A DNA stretch of 32,865 nucleotides from Trichosporon coremiiforme (lineage: Eukaryota; Basidiomycota; Tremellomycetes; Trichosporonales; Trichosporonaceae): assembly GCA_039545355.1 (NCBI GenBank), contig BCJJ01000068.1, forward strand, positions 1 to 32,865. The letters run 5' to 3'. The stretch's first letter is position 1, and every line of letters begins with the position of its first letter. Below, piece by piece: positions 1 to 9,579 of this stretch. The translations under genes and the position numbers were made by a program. Under the pieces are notes generated by a model, which saw only the letters and a program-made list of their open reading frames with translations, did no database searches and was not told where the DNA came from.

Positions 1-229
1 CGTTCGACTTAACCTGTGACCCTAGTTTACTTTCCTCCCTTCCACGTTCCACCTCCCCTTCCCAAATCAATCAAAACAGCCGCATTCTACTGCACAACCC
101 ACAGCCTTTGCATAGTTCCATTCTGATTCATAGTAATCCATAGCATGTATGAGTGTACAGTAAGCCACCATCACTAAACGGGACAACAGATCTGCATGCA
201 AGGAGAAACAATAACAAGTCTTTAAGGAT

Positions 230-2509
230 CTAGTTCAGCTGGATGATGCCGGGGCTGAGAGCGGCGAGCTGGACGGCGTGTTCACAAGCAGCCCGGTCGG
301 CGCGGAAGAGCTCGTACAGCGCTGCACCGCGCTCAGCGTCGTCGGCGAGGAGAGAGCGATGACGCTCGCGGATGAGCTTCATGTAGTTCCACTCCCAACC
401 CTCGGGGAGTTCAGTACCGGCAAGCGCACACTCGACCGCGTGCAACATGGCCGGAGCCATGTCGACAAACTCGACCTGAGGCTCAGCATAGGTTCTGGCG
501 CCACCTCCACCGGCTGACAACTCACGTTCAGGGCCCGCACCTCGATATTCACCACGGGCAGGCGCGAGGGACCGCGCGGCGGCCAGTGCATGAAGGGCAC
601 ATCTCGGTCCTTGACGTATCGCGGCTCTCCACCGAGGAACAGCTGTTTAATCAGCATAGCAGTGCGGGAGTGACATACCTTCTCCAGCTCCTTCGTGTCC
701 CATTCGCGATAGAAGGGCGTGTCGCGGAAATAAAGGACCAGTTCACCGTTGGCGAAACTCCACGCTGCCCACTCGTCCCCGGAACGAAGGAGACCGGCGT
801 CCATGGCATTCTCGGTGGAGGGGATGCGGCGTAGGACGTCGCTGGCCATAAGAGAGTTGTAGACCTCACGGCCGCGCAGGGCCTGCACGACCTCGGCAAG
901 CTTGGGTCGCGGTCGACGGTCTTCTGCAAGAATCCCCTCGGTGCAGATGAGTGGTGCGTCGGTCTCGCCATCGGGCGTGCCGAGCTCATACTGCTCCCAA
1001 ACATTGAGAAGGGTGGGAAGAACAGTGTACCACGCGCCATCGAACACCTCGCCCTCTCCGCGGTGCAGTGCCTCCACGATGGCGTCGTGTGAGTGTGCCT
1101 CGATGTCGGAAGTCTTCACGAACACACCCGTGCCCGTCGCGCCCGGACTGTCGAGGACGACAAAATTGAGCCGCGACGTCGCAAAGAACCCCTCGTTGCT
1201 GTGCACCCGCCAGGTGCAAGTGCGTCCCACAGCGGCACAGCGGAGACAGGGCGGAGCGCGGACGATGCCCCACCCCCGCTTGGGCACGTAGACGTTGCCG
1301 AACAAGGAGGGGAGGTCTTCGTGGCTGCACGCGAGACAGGGCTCGGATGATCGCCACATGTAAGCTGGGGAGAGACGGAGCTGGTTCACGAGCCGCGCAT
1401 CATCTTCGTTCGGAGCGTAAGGGATGAGGAAGGGGACACGGCCTTCGCCGGGTCGGAGGAGGATCGAGTCGTGGCCAGGAAAGTGGGCATACCGCGTCGC
1501 GCCGGGGGGCGAGGGGAAGTCGGTAATGACGGGGACGGAGGGTCGCTTAGACGGAGCAGGGACTGGGGTCTCAGGAGTCGTGGAGCGGTTGTGGTGAGAG
1601 GGCGGGAGGGTAGTTGGCCGATGTTCAGGTGTTGCGGATCGGCTGACGGGCGGAAGCGAGCGGAATGGGCGGCGCACGCGGGTGACAGGCTGGCTGATGG
1701 CAGGAAGCGATGCAACTCCGCGTTCCGGGGTGACTGCCCGGCTGAGCGTTGCCAGTGGCGGGAGATGCCGAGAGGGCTCAGCAGTGCCTCGGGGCAGCAC
1801 CGGCGTGCGCGGGGCAACGGACGCCTCGACCTCCGAAGCATCCTCCTCTGTCTCCTCGGTGTGGCTCACGTACTCCAACTTCCTGGCAAGAATGTAACTG
1901 GGAACCCGGAGAATGACGCGCGGAAGTGGCGTCGGGGTCGGTGTCGCACCCGGTGTCGCGTCGGGGGTCAAAGCGGGTGTCACAGCCTGAGTCGGCGGGG
2001 AAGCTGAGGAGGTGGAGTTTGATGCCTGTGAGCCCGAGGGAGTGTGGTTCGGTGGCGTCGGAAGGCTGTTCCGCTTCGCCAACTTCCTGTCGACGTTACA
2101 ATACCCCTGTTTCGTGAGCTCAATCACGAGCGGAGTCGGATTGAGCGAGCGGGTACACCTGAGCTTGGAGTGTGAGCAGCCGTTGCAGCATGCGCTGGCA
2201 GTACCGCGCGGGTAGATGCACGGCCAACGAGCATGCTTGCACCGATCGCAGTAGAGCTCAGGAGGCAGAATGTTGAACTCTCCCGAAGCCAGGCGGAGAG
2301 CCTGTGGAGAGTCAGCCGAGGTCGAGGAAAGCACTCACCATCAGATCCGACTTCTGCTTGTCGCGCTTGTTCGTCTTTGCCCATCCGTCCGCATCACTGA
2401 TGCGCTCGCCGAGCTTGTCCCAGCGGTACGGCTTGGCGCGGAATCGGGGGCTGTCAGCAGCCGGGGGCTCTGCCTTTGCTTTCCCCTTGATCTTCTTCGC
2501 TTTCGGCAT
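230..2509 (-). CDS. Zn2Cys6 binuclear-cluster protein (putative fungal transcription factor)
   Basis: Three coding exons on the minus strand: 2509-2339, 2301-526 and 475-230, about 730 residues. The first intron (2302-2338, 37 nt) has a GTGAGT donor and a CTGAC branch motif. The last intron (476-525) is chosen because it restores an open C-terminal frame; an acceptor six bases earlier (intron 482-525) also keeps frame. Residues 75-106 hold Cys75, 78, 85, 96, 99 and 106, matching the C-x2-C-x6-C-x10-C-x2-C-x6-C zinc cluster of fungal DNA-binding regulators. The N-terminus is rich in Lys. Residues about 110-320 are a Pro/Thr/Ser-rich, probably disordered linker. A second Cys group lies at 379-419 (C-x2-C, then C-x2-C-x6-C). 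I see no fungal-specific transcription-factor middle domain, so the target and pathway are unknown. The class call is fairly firm; the 3' exon structure is less certain. Confidence 0.7.
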
Positions 2510-2979
2510 GGCCGTGGTACTTAGCGTATGTCGATGGGCAGTTGCCGGACGAGAGATGAGCAATGGACCTTATATGCCCAAAGCTCAGCACACGCTGATC
2601 CAATCCCCGAGCGCATCACAATGATGCAGAATGCTCGCTGATGCAAGCTCCCGGCTGCCTCTCTTCTGTGGAGTAGCACAAGTGGACGTTTACAGCCGGA
2701 AACGACAATGTGTGAGCTCGCACCCCCTCCGCAAGCCCACCGGGCGGACAAAGCTCGCCGGATTAGGCGATGACGAGCGCGGAGAAGCTCGAGTTCTACT
2801 CTTGACAGCGGGGGTAGGAATGGGACTCCTCACCGCTCACGTGTACAGCATCATCCACGTCTTTGTTCTCGTCTCAGCATGCAACACATGCGTTGTTCAA
2901 GGCTCCGTGTGCCACAATTTTCCGGTGAGGCAGGACATGATCCCTTGGCGCCGAGGCCATCAGCAATATGTCTTCGGAC
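2510..2979. other. Intergenic: upstream of the zinc-cluster gene and of tRNA-Pro
   Basis: No supported gene. It should contain the promoter of the minus-strand zinc-cluster gene. A CACGTG hexamer is at 2838-2843. Open frames crossing the stretch have no family resemblance and no splice logic. Confidence 0.6.
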
Positions 2980-3101
2980 GTTCTCGTGGTGTAGTGGTTA
3001 TCATACTCTCTTAGGGTGATCTAACATCTTGAGCTTTGCCTCCAACTGTTCTTCGAAACAGCGATTGGGAGTGGCCCCGGGTTCAAATCCCGGCGAGGAC
3101 C
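2980..3101 (+). tRNA. tRNA-Pro (anticodon AGG) with intron
   Basis: The acceptor stem pairs GTTCTCG (2980-2986) with CGAGGAC (3094-3100) with one G-U pair, and the discriminator is C3101, usual for eukaryotic tRNA-Pro. The D-arm carries the internal A-box region (TGGTGTAGTGG). The anticodon stem CTCTC (3006-3010) pairs with GGGAG (3067-3071). The anticodon loop reads TTAGGG before the intron and T after it, placing anticodon AGG at 3013-3015. A 49-nt intron (3017-3065) sits at the canonical 37/38 position and contains GCCTCC, which can pair with the anticodon, as known for eukaryotic tRNA-Pro introns. The T-arm is CCGGG-TTCAAAT-CCCGG (3077-3093). A T5 tract follows directly. Mature length is 73 nt without CCA. 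Confidence 0.95.
3017..3065 (+). other. Intron of tRNA-Pro
   Basis: 49 nt between positions 37 and 38 of the tRNA. The GCCTCC stretch inside it can pair with the AGG anticodon region, giving the bulge-helix form recognised by the tRNA splicing endonuclease. Confidence 0.85.
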
Positions 3102-3102
3102 G

Positions 3103-3107
3103 TTTTT
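3103..3107 (+). terminator. RNA polymerase III terminator of tRNA-Pro
   Basis: A run of five T starts two bases after the discriminator base, the normal Pol III stop signal. Confidence 0.85.
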
Positions 3108-3280
3108 GCGCCTCTAGATGTCCCTTTGTTTATCCATTAATGCATCCCACATGCTCAGATCTGTCTTTGAATGAGAAGGATTATGTAGGATGACCGTGGC
3201 ACGAGAAATTGACCATCAAAGACGGTACGGTGGAGGCAGACGAATGCGGCAAGGAGTTCGAATCTCGGCGACGTTCTTAT

Positions 3281-3288
3281 TCACGTGA
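3281..3288. promoter_or_regulatory. Palindromic CACGTG (E-box type) site upstream of Mtf2-like gene
   Basis: TCACGTGA, an 8-bp perfect palindrome and a classical bHLH/Cbf1-type recognition core, lies 111 bp before the ATG at 3399. Function is inferred from position and motif only. Confidence 0.4.
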
Positions 3289-3398
3289 CCTGGGGGGCGC
3301 AAATGTTGCCGCCCACCGCCGGTTGCCTTCGACAATTTCGGAAACCGATCGGTGATCATCGATCTCCCGAGTCTTCTCCACGACCACCAAACTCCAGA

Positions 3399-4567
3399 AT
3401 GCTCGCCCAGAAGGCCCTGCGGGTGACGCGCTGCAGCTGCGGCGTTCTGCGCTCGACCCGTGCTTTCTCGACGGGAATGCCCTCGTCCGAGTCGTCAAGC
3501 TCCACCGCCCCTTCCGCTCCCTCGAACTCGCATGCGTCCACCTCGGACCTCGACACGCTCTGGGACCGCGTGATCCGTACACCGTAAGCTTCCTGGCTTC
3601 TGGTCTAGCTAATACCAGTGCTACAGCGCTGAACGCTGCGCCGACACAGACCGAGCGCCGACCGCGCGCGCAGAAGTTCGGGCGGCGATCTGGTCCCACG
3701 CACGCCGAGAAGGCGCGGTTCAATGACAGTCTGCGGCGGATATTCCAGGACCTTGAGCGGAGCCATTTCGGGACAAGCAAGGTGACTGCGTCGTGGGAGG
3801 CGATGACGCGCATGCCTGCCGTGCGACTGAGGAAGGAGGACGATTCGCGGGAGTTGAATGCCGCCATCGACACTCTCGTCGAGGACTTGGCGGGACAACG
3901 GACGCCGGCCGATGTGCTCGCTTGGGCGGAGGACAATGTTTTCAAGCCAGACGAGGCCGTTGAGGCCATGCCGAGTGCCGTTGCGCTCCACAGTGGCCAG
4001 AACGCCGGCCCGACCTGGCCCAAGACGTACCCGAAGGCTCTTGGAGCTCTGATCTCGCACCTCCGCCAGCTGGATGCTCCGCACCTCGCCCTCGCCATGT
4101 TCGAGCACGCGCGCAACCTCGGCGTCGAGAGCTACATCGCAGGCTGCCAGACGAGTGCTTACAACGAGCTCATCCGCGTGCGCTGGGAGTGCTTCCGGGA
4201 CCTGAAGGGCGTCTTCCAGGCCGTGAAGGAGATGGAGGGCGCGGCGGTCGCGTGGGACAGGTTCACGAACCGCGTCGTCGAGGACGTCGTGCAGCAGGTC
4301 GGCGCCGAGATGCTCGAGAAGCCCGATGCTTGGGGCCCGGACGCCTATGAGATGCTCGCCGGGCTCGAGAAGAGTATCGCCCTCGACCACAAGATTGAGC
4401 AGCAGGTGTTTGAGCGCGGCACCTTCTTCCGCGAGCGCGAGCGTGGGCGTACGTACGGCAATCACCGTGATCGCGAGTATGAGCACGGTGACGGCGGCGA
4501 GCGCGGCGAGCAGTTCAACTTTGGACGCGAGCGCGGACACCGCGACAACTTCGACGAGCATTACTAG
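3399..4567 (+). CDS. Mtf2-like C-terminal domain protein, mitochondrial
   Basis: Exons 3399-3583 and 3619-4567, 377 residues. The 35-nt intron (3584-3618) has a GTAAGC donor and a GCTAATAC branch region. The acceptor at 3618 was chosen because the later ACAG at 3626 breaks the frame. The start gives an N-terminus rich in Arg, Ser and Ala (about residues 1-25) typical of a mitochondrial targeting peptide. The middle region (roughly 160-310), with segments such as YPKALGALISHLR and YNELIRVRWECFRDL, resembles the helical Mtf2-like domain of basidiomycete proteins, distantly related to yeast Mtf2/Nam1, which supports mitochondrial mRNA processing and translation. The last 50 residues are a low-complexity Arg/Glu/Gly/Asp/His tail. 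Family assignment is from memory of the domain; the exact role is inferred. Confidence 0.75.
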
Positions 4568-4725
4568 AGCCCCCATACACACAGCATGGCGACACCGCCC
4601 CAGCCACAATCACACAATGTCATAGTCCCAGCCCCGCATGCACTACTTCACCTTTTGTCCAGGCATTAGCGCATCCTCGTGCGTGCATAATGTACAACAG
4701 AAGCTACAGTCTAATATCCACCCGC

Positions 4726-5481
4726 CTACTCTGCCGCCGCCGCCATGCGCGCCTGGGAGTTCTTGAACAACTCCTCCTGCAGCGCCTCCAGCTGCTCGTT
4801 TGTCATGCCGTTCGTGTCCGGCTGGTTGCGCTGGCGGTCCTGTCTTGTCAGCTGACGTTCGGCGTAGACTAGCTACCCACCTTTTGGCTCTGCTTGAACT
4901 CGGCGTGACTGTCCTCCGTATCGGGGATGAACGACTCGAAGCCGAGTTGCTGCCGTCAGCTACACCATGCCTGCCACAGCTAGAGAAAAGAGCAGTGCTA
5001 GAGCGCTGCTCCACTGACCGTCGCGGATAGACCTACCTTCAGAGCCTCAATGACGTGTTCGGGCGAGATCGTCTTCTTGCTGCTCTCCTCGCACACCGTG
5101 TTGCTCTGAGCGGAGATGAGTTTGATCCATTCTGTCACGTCAGCTTTACACCGTTATCGGCTAGCTCGGGGCGGGAAACCGCGGCATCCTTTACTTCAAA
5201 CGGATGAACGCAGACAGACTGAACGCGTCGTAGACTGTCCTATCCCCTCCATGCGTATAGATGGCCGAAATATGGAACCACCGCGCTATGCAGTGACTCA
5301 CCAACGCAGCAGTCGACGATGATCTCCTTCGTGTCCTTGGCACAGCTCAGGTCCTCGGGCAGCATCTCTATTCCGTTAGCCCAAAATACCGCATTCGTAG
5401 CCTACCAGAGATGAGCTTGAAGACGGTTGCCTTGGGGAGGGTATGCTCGTCGTCTCCTCCGAATCCCTCGCGGTCAGACAT
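4726..5481 (-). CDS. NCB2: Negative cofactor 2 beta subunit (NC2-beta / Dr1), histone-fold repressor
   Basis: Five exons on the minus strand: 5481-5406, 5367-5302, 5131-5037, 4949-4881 and 4839-4726, giving 139 residues. Introns are 38, 170, 87 and 41 nt, all GT-AG; three have a GCTGAC-type branch motif near the acceptor. The protein begins MSDREGFGGDDEHTLPKATV and continues through a histone fold with LPEDLSCAKDTKEIIVDCC, WIKLISAQSN and KTISPEHVIEALKQLGF, hallmarks of Dr1. NC2-beta pairs with NC2-alpha (Drap1/Bur6), binds TBP on promoter DNA and blocks TFIIA/TFIIB recruitment. The C-terminus is short and ends in an Ala-rich helix. It is divergent from PRP38, with 390 bp between start codons. 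Length fits the family. Confidence 0.93.
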
Positions 5482-5871
5482 GGTGATTTGGTTGTTGTTC
5501 GATTAAGCAAAAGCGAGTGCGTGTGCGTGTGTTGGCTGAACCGGTAGGACTGGGTTCTCTGTCTGGGTGGGCTGTGTGGGGGTGGGGTATCTGTGATGAC
5601 AGCCGATGGAATGGATGAATGGACGATGTGGTGTTGTGACAATGGTCATGTGTTTAGCCTCGAGCGGCAAAAGCTAAATACATGCACCAAGGCAGGGCAG
5701 CCGTACAAAGTTGCATCCAGCCCAGTGGACATGACGCCCCCCAGCCCTGGCGCGTAGGAGGAGCGGAGCCAGATCAGGAGATCAACATTTCCCCTTGATC
5801 CCTCCACTTTCGCCTCCTCACGATCCAGCCTTACGCCTTCCTTTGCAATCCGTCATCGTCAGCAACCAACC
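5482..5871. other. Divergent promoter region NCB2 / PRP38
   Basis: 390 bp between two divergent start codons. No gene, no CACGTG motif and no clear TATA box seen. Pyrimidine-rich sequence precedes the PRP38 ATG. Confidence 0.5.
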
Positions 5872-6893
5872 ATGGCTTCCACGGATCTGACGCCGAGAGG
5901 CGTCAAAGCCGTTCACGGCATGGACCCGCAGGTACGTCATGAACATGCTCGCAAGCAGTGGCAGGTGCACACCCCAGCTGACATCCAGAACCTCGTCGAG
6001 AAGGTGATTCGCGCCCGTATCTACGACTCGCTGTACTGGAAGGAGCACTGCTTCGCGCTGAATGGTGAGCTAGCTCACAGTGAATGACAGCTGATTTCAG
6101 CCGAGTCGCTCATTGACAAGGCGATTGCGCTGCACGCCATCGGAGGCGTGTATGACCGCCAGACGCCGACGCCGTTCATGTGTCTGCTCCTGAAGCTGCT
6201 TCAGATCCAGCCGGAGAAGGAGATCCTGTTCGAATATCTGCTCGCAGAGGAGTTTAAGTGAGTGTTAACGCCATACGAGCTTCATTATCGTCAACTTGCT
6301 ACGTGCAGGGAGTTTGACGATGGCGCCTGCCCAGCTTCCGGTGAATTGCTCGAGCTGACATCATCAGATACCTCCGCGCGCTTGCCGCGATGTACATCCG
6401 CCTCACCTTCCGGAGCATCGAGGTGTACGAGATCCTCGAGCCGCTGATGAAGGATTACCGCAAGCTCCGCTACCGGCAAGTGGGCGGATACTACTTGACG
6501 ACGTTTGACGAGTTCATCGACGAGCTCCTGACGCAGGACCGCGTGTGCGACATTATCCTGCCGCGTCTGACGCAGCGCTCCGTGCTCGAGGAAGTCGAGG
6601 GCCTGCCGCCGCGCAAGTCGCTGCTGGACGACGACCCGCGGGACAAGTCGCCCGCTAGCTCAAGGGAGAGCTCGCCGGATCTTCGCCGCGGACGCAGTAG
6701 GAGCAGGAGCCGGACGCCGAGCGAGAGTGGTAGTGAGAGGAGTCGATACGTCTCGCGCTCGCCTAGTCGGAGTGATTCCGAGGATGAGGGAGAGGTCGGA
6801 GACACAAGAGCACGATATGTCTCGCGGTCCCCGAGCATGTCGCCTGATCGCGTACTGGCGATGCAGGGCGACAAGATCGAGGGCGACGCGTAG
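5872..6893 (+). CDS. PRP38: Pre-mRNA-splicing factor Prp38
   Basis: Four exons: 5872-5931, 5989-6064, 6101-6257 and 6368-6893, 272 residues. Introns are 57, 36 and 110 nt. Prp38 joins the spliceosome in the U4/U6.U5 tri-snRNP/B complex and is needed for activation. Recognisable segments are VHGMDPQ-NLVEKVIRARIYDS, YWKEHCF, the GGVYDRQTPTPFMCLLLKLLQIQP core, EEFK-YLRALAAMYIRLTF and YRQVGGYYLTTFDEFIDELL. From about residue 195 the protein becomes an RS-type tail with two copies of RYVSRSPS, as in metazoan rather than budding-yeast Prp38. Intron 1 is 57 nt and has no in-frame stop, so its retention would insert 19 residues; splicing is preferred because it restores the conserved DPQ-NLVEK join. 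The 110-nt third intron contains a decoy acceptor (GCAG at 6305-6308). Confidence 0.94.
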
Positions 6894-7017
6894 GACGAGG
6901 GAAGGCGCATGTATCATTAGTTCACATTCTTTGCCAAGGAATAGAAGTCGTAGAGCTCTATATATGTTTCTGCATTCGGGATATCTGTTACAAGTCTCAC
7001 TAATGCCACGCACTCAC

Positions 7018-9340
7018 TCATCGCCTGGGGGATCCAAAGCCCTTGCCCTGTCCGAGTCTCGTCTCGAGCTCGTCGACCTTGGCGCCGAGCTTGGTCGAGT
7101 TGGCGTCAATGCTGTGGAGGGCGCGGAGGTGCGCGCCGAGAATGGCCGAGAGCTGGTTGATGGGATCGTCGGGGAGCTGGGTCTGCGCGTCGGCGGCAGT
7201 GATGGCGTCGGACGCCTGCTGGACGCCCGGGTTGCCTGCGGAGAGCTTGTTGACCTCGTCGATCATCTGGGACAGGTTGCGGCTGATGTCGTCGAGCTGC
7301 TTGTTCAGGTCCTCGGCGAGCGCGTACGACTTCTCGCGCTCCCGGTCGGCCGGCATCTTCGCCGTGAGCGGCTTCGTGTCCTTGTCCATGAACGTCGAGA
7401 TCTCCCGCTCGTAGTGCGTCAGCATGTTGTCGAGCTGCTTCTGCTGCGACTCGATGTAGTCGAGGTTGCGGTCGAGCGCGGTCTGGTTCGCCTGCGCGTC
7501 GAGCACTTGTCGGTGCAGAGCGGCGATCTGGTTGCCGTTCCGCACAAGCACAGTGTCCCACTCGCGCACCTCGCCCGCTTGCTTGTCAAACATCTTCACA
7601 CTCTCGTCCAGGTCACGCTGCCAGCCGTCAACAATGTCCTCGAGCGTCTTGCCGCGGAGGATCGAAGGAGCACCCTCGGTCGGAGCAGCGGTGGCGGTCT
7701 CTCCAGGCTTGGTCGCTGGCGTCGCAGCACCGGTGCCGGCCATGCTGATGGTAGCGGCCGGCGTGACTGCGCCAGTAGCAGGCTTCGAGCCGAACAGGCT
7801 TCCGCCAGCTGCCGGCGTGGCGGCTCCGTCCTTCTTCTCCTCCGCAGGCTTCGGCGCACCGAACAATCCTCCAGCAGCTGGGGCGGCAGGGGTGGCGGCG
7901 CCATCCTTCTTCTCCTCCGCGGGCTTGGCGCCGAACAGGCTGAATCCTCCCCCGGGGGCAGCAGCAGCGGCGGCTCCGTCCTTCTTCTCCTCATCCTTCT
8001 TCTCAGCGGGCTTGGCACCAAAGAGGCTGAAGCCACCAGCGGCCGGCGCGGCGGGAGCGGCGGGGGCAGCGGCGCCGTCCGTCTTCTCCTCTACCGGCTT
8101 GGGGGCACCGAACAGTCCTCCAGCAGCGGGCTTCGAGGCATCCGTCGGCGTGGTCGAAGCAGCAGCGGGAGCTCCAAAGAGTCCGCCCGCCGGCTTCGCG
8201 GCGTCCGTCTTGGGAGCGTCGGCCGATCCGGCAGGCTTGGCGCCGAAGAGGCTGAACCCTCCAGCAGCAGGGGCACCAGCAGGCGTGGAGCTGCCAGCCG
8301 GCGTCGCGCCCGTGCTACCAGCAGGCTTAGCACCAAAAAGACCACCGCCAGTGGCGGGAGTGGAGTTGCTGCTGGCAGCGTTGTCGGCGGGCTTGGCGCC
8401 GAAGAGACCACCACCAGCCGCGGGGGCAGCAGGGGTCGAGGAAGACGAAGAGGCGTTGACACCACCACCGAAGAGGCTTCCTCCAGTCGCGGGCTTCGCC
8501 CCGAACAAGCTTCCTCCCGCAGGCGGGGCCGATGACGGCGTCGTGGAAGCGGCGGGAGCGCCGAAGAGCGGCTTGGCGGGCGTCGTTGATCCAGAGTTAT
8601 CGGCGGGCTTCGCTCCAAACAGGCTTCCTCCAGCGGCGGGCGTGCTGGCGCCAGCGGGAGGCGTACCAGCGGCAGGCGTCGTCGAGCCGAAGAGTCCACC
8701 GGCAGGCTTAGGAGCCGCAGCGGCACCACCAGCAGGCTGGCCGAAGAGGGAAGGCGTGGACGATCCCGAACCGGCGGCGGGCGTGGCCGGCTTCTGGCCG
8801 AACAGACCGCCACCAGCCGCGGAAGTCGTCGAGCCACCGCCGCCGAAGAGGCTGCCACCAGTCGCGGGAGTGGAGGATGCTGGCGGGGTGGAGGTCGCGC
8901 CGCCGCCAAAGAGGCCTCCGCCGGCCGGGGCGGCGGGCTTCTGACCGAAGAGACCGCCCGACGCGGGCGCAGACGACTGCGTGTTGCCGAACAATCCACC
9001 AGTGGAGCCGCCGGCCGCGGGCGTCGAAGCGTTGTTATTGTTGTTGTTCGCCTGGCCGAACAGACCGCCGCCGCTCGATCCGGCGTTCGCGTTCGCACCG
9101 CCGCCAAACAGGCTGCCTCCCGTGTTCGTCGTGCTCGTGTTCGAGGCTGCTTGTCAGTTGTTGACCACGCGAGAATCAGCTCATAGCAACTCACCACCGC
9201 CAAACGAGAATCCTCCCGCAGCTGTTTGTCAGTGGACCATCGGACAGCGACAACTCACGCTTGTTGGCCTGGCCAAAACCAGAGAATCCGGCTGCGCGTC
9301 AGCTTGAACAAAGTTGGCTTTCCAGCTGCTACTTACACAT
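7018..9340 (-). CDS. NSP1: Nucleoporin Nsp1 (Nup62 homologue), FG-repeat protein
   Basis: Four exons on the minus strand: 9340-9337, 9291-9259, 9221-9195 and 9146-7018, 730 residues. The first coding exon is only ATGT; introns are 45, 37 and 48 nt with CTGAC branch motifs. The N-terminal 500 residues are FG repeats, mostly GLFG and SLFG units with a few FSFG/FSLFG, separated by Ala/Pro/Gly-rich and later Lys/Glu-rich spacers (AEEKKDGAA). Residues about 515-730 form the alpha-helical Nsp1 C-terminal domain, with KTLEDIVDGWQRDL and DYIESQQKQLDNMLTHYE, which assembles coiled coils with Nup57/Nup49 partners in the central channel of the nuclear pore. Long open frames on the opposite strand come from base composition and are not counted. 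It is divergent from SmF, 239 bp apart. Confidence 0.94.
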
Positions 9341-9579
9341 GCTTAGGTCGCGATGGACGGATGTGTTGCTGGATTCGAAGGTTGATGATGCTCTGAGATG
9401 CAGACGGTGGTGATCTGAAGTTTGGCGCGCCTGCGGATTGATGTCATGGTTAGGCGTGGAATTTGCTCCCGAGCCTACTTCAAAATGAAGCATGCACGCC
9501 GCTCTTGTGTCACCTCTGTCGAAAAGTGAATGCTGCAGCTGATCGTCGCGACCGTCAACAACCGCCAACATCATCCATC

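Larger units (their letters stand above)
3102..3398. other. Intergenic, tRNA-Pro to Mtf2-like gene
   Basis: No gene supported. It holds the Pol III terminator, a lone B-box-like element near 3255-3264, and a TCACGTGA palindrome at 3281-3288, about 110 bp before the Mtf2-like start codon. Confidence 0.55.

Noticed and set aside
379..525. Unspliced C-terminus of the zinc-cluster protein ending at 379
   Set aside because: Read-through gives an Arg/Ser/Leu-rich shadow sequence; removing the 50-nt GT-AG segment opens a better-looking frame to 230. Kept as an alternative only.
3240..3285. Possible second tRNA (B-box-like GTTCGAATC)
   Set aside because: Only half of the T-stem pairs, no matching 5' acceptor strand and no good A-box at proper spacing. 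At most a decayed fragment.
3605..4609. 334-codon open frame on the minus strand
   Set aside because: Antisense shadow of the Mtf2-like gene; composition (Leu/Arg/Val/His-rich) and lack of any motif argue against it.
6309..6340. Extra micro-exon inside the third PRP38 intron
   Set aside because: A GCAG acceptor-like site and GTGAAT donor-like site surround 32 nt, but using them shifts the frame away from the conserved YLRALAAMYIRL segment.
6727..8944. Long open frames (602 and 492 codons) on the plus strand
   Set aside because: They are antisense to NSP1 and arise from its repetitive GC-rich composition. Their sequences are low-complexity Arg/Gly/Ser or Pro/Ala, and the minus strand has a clear Nsp1 C-terminal domain.
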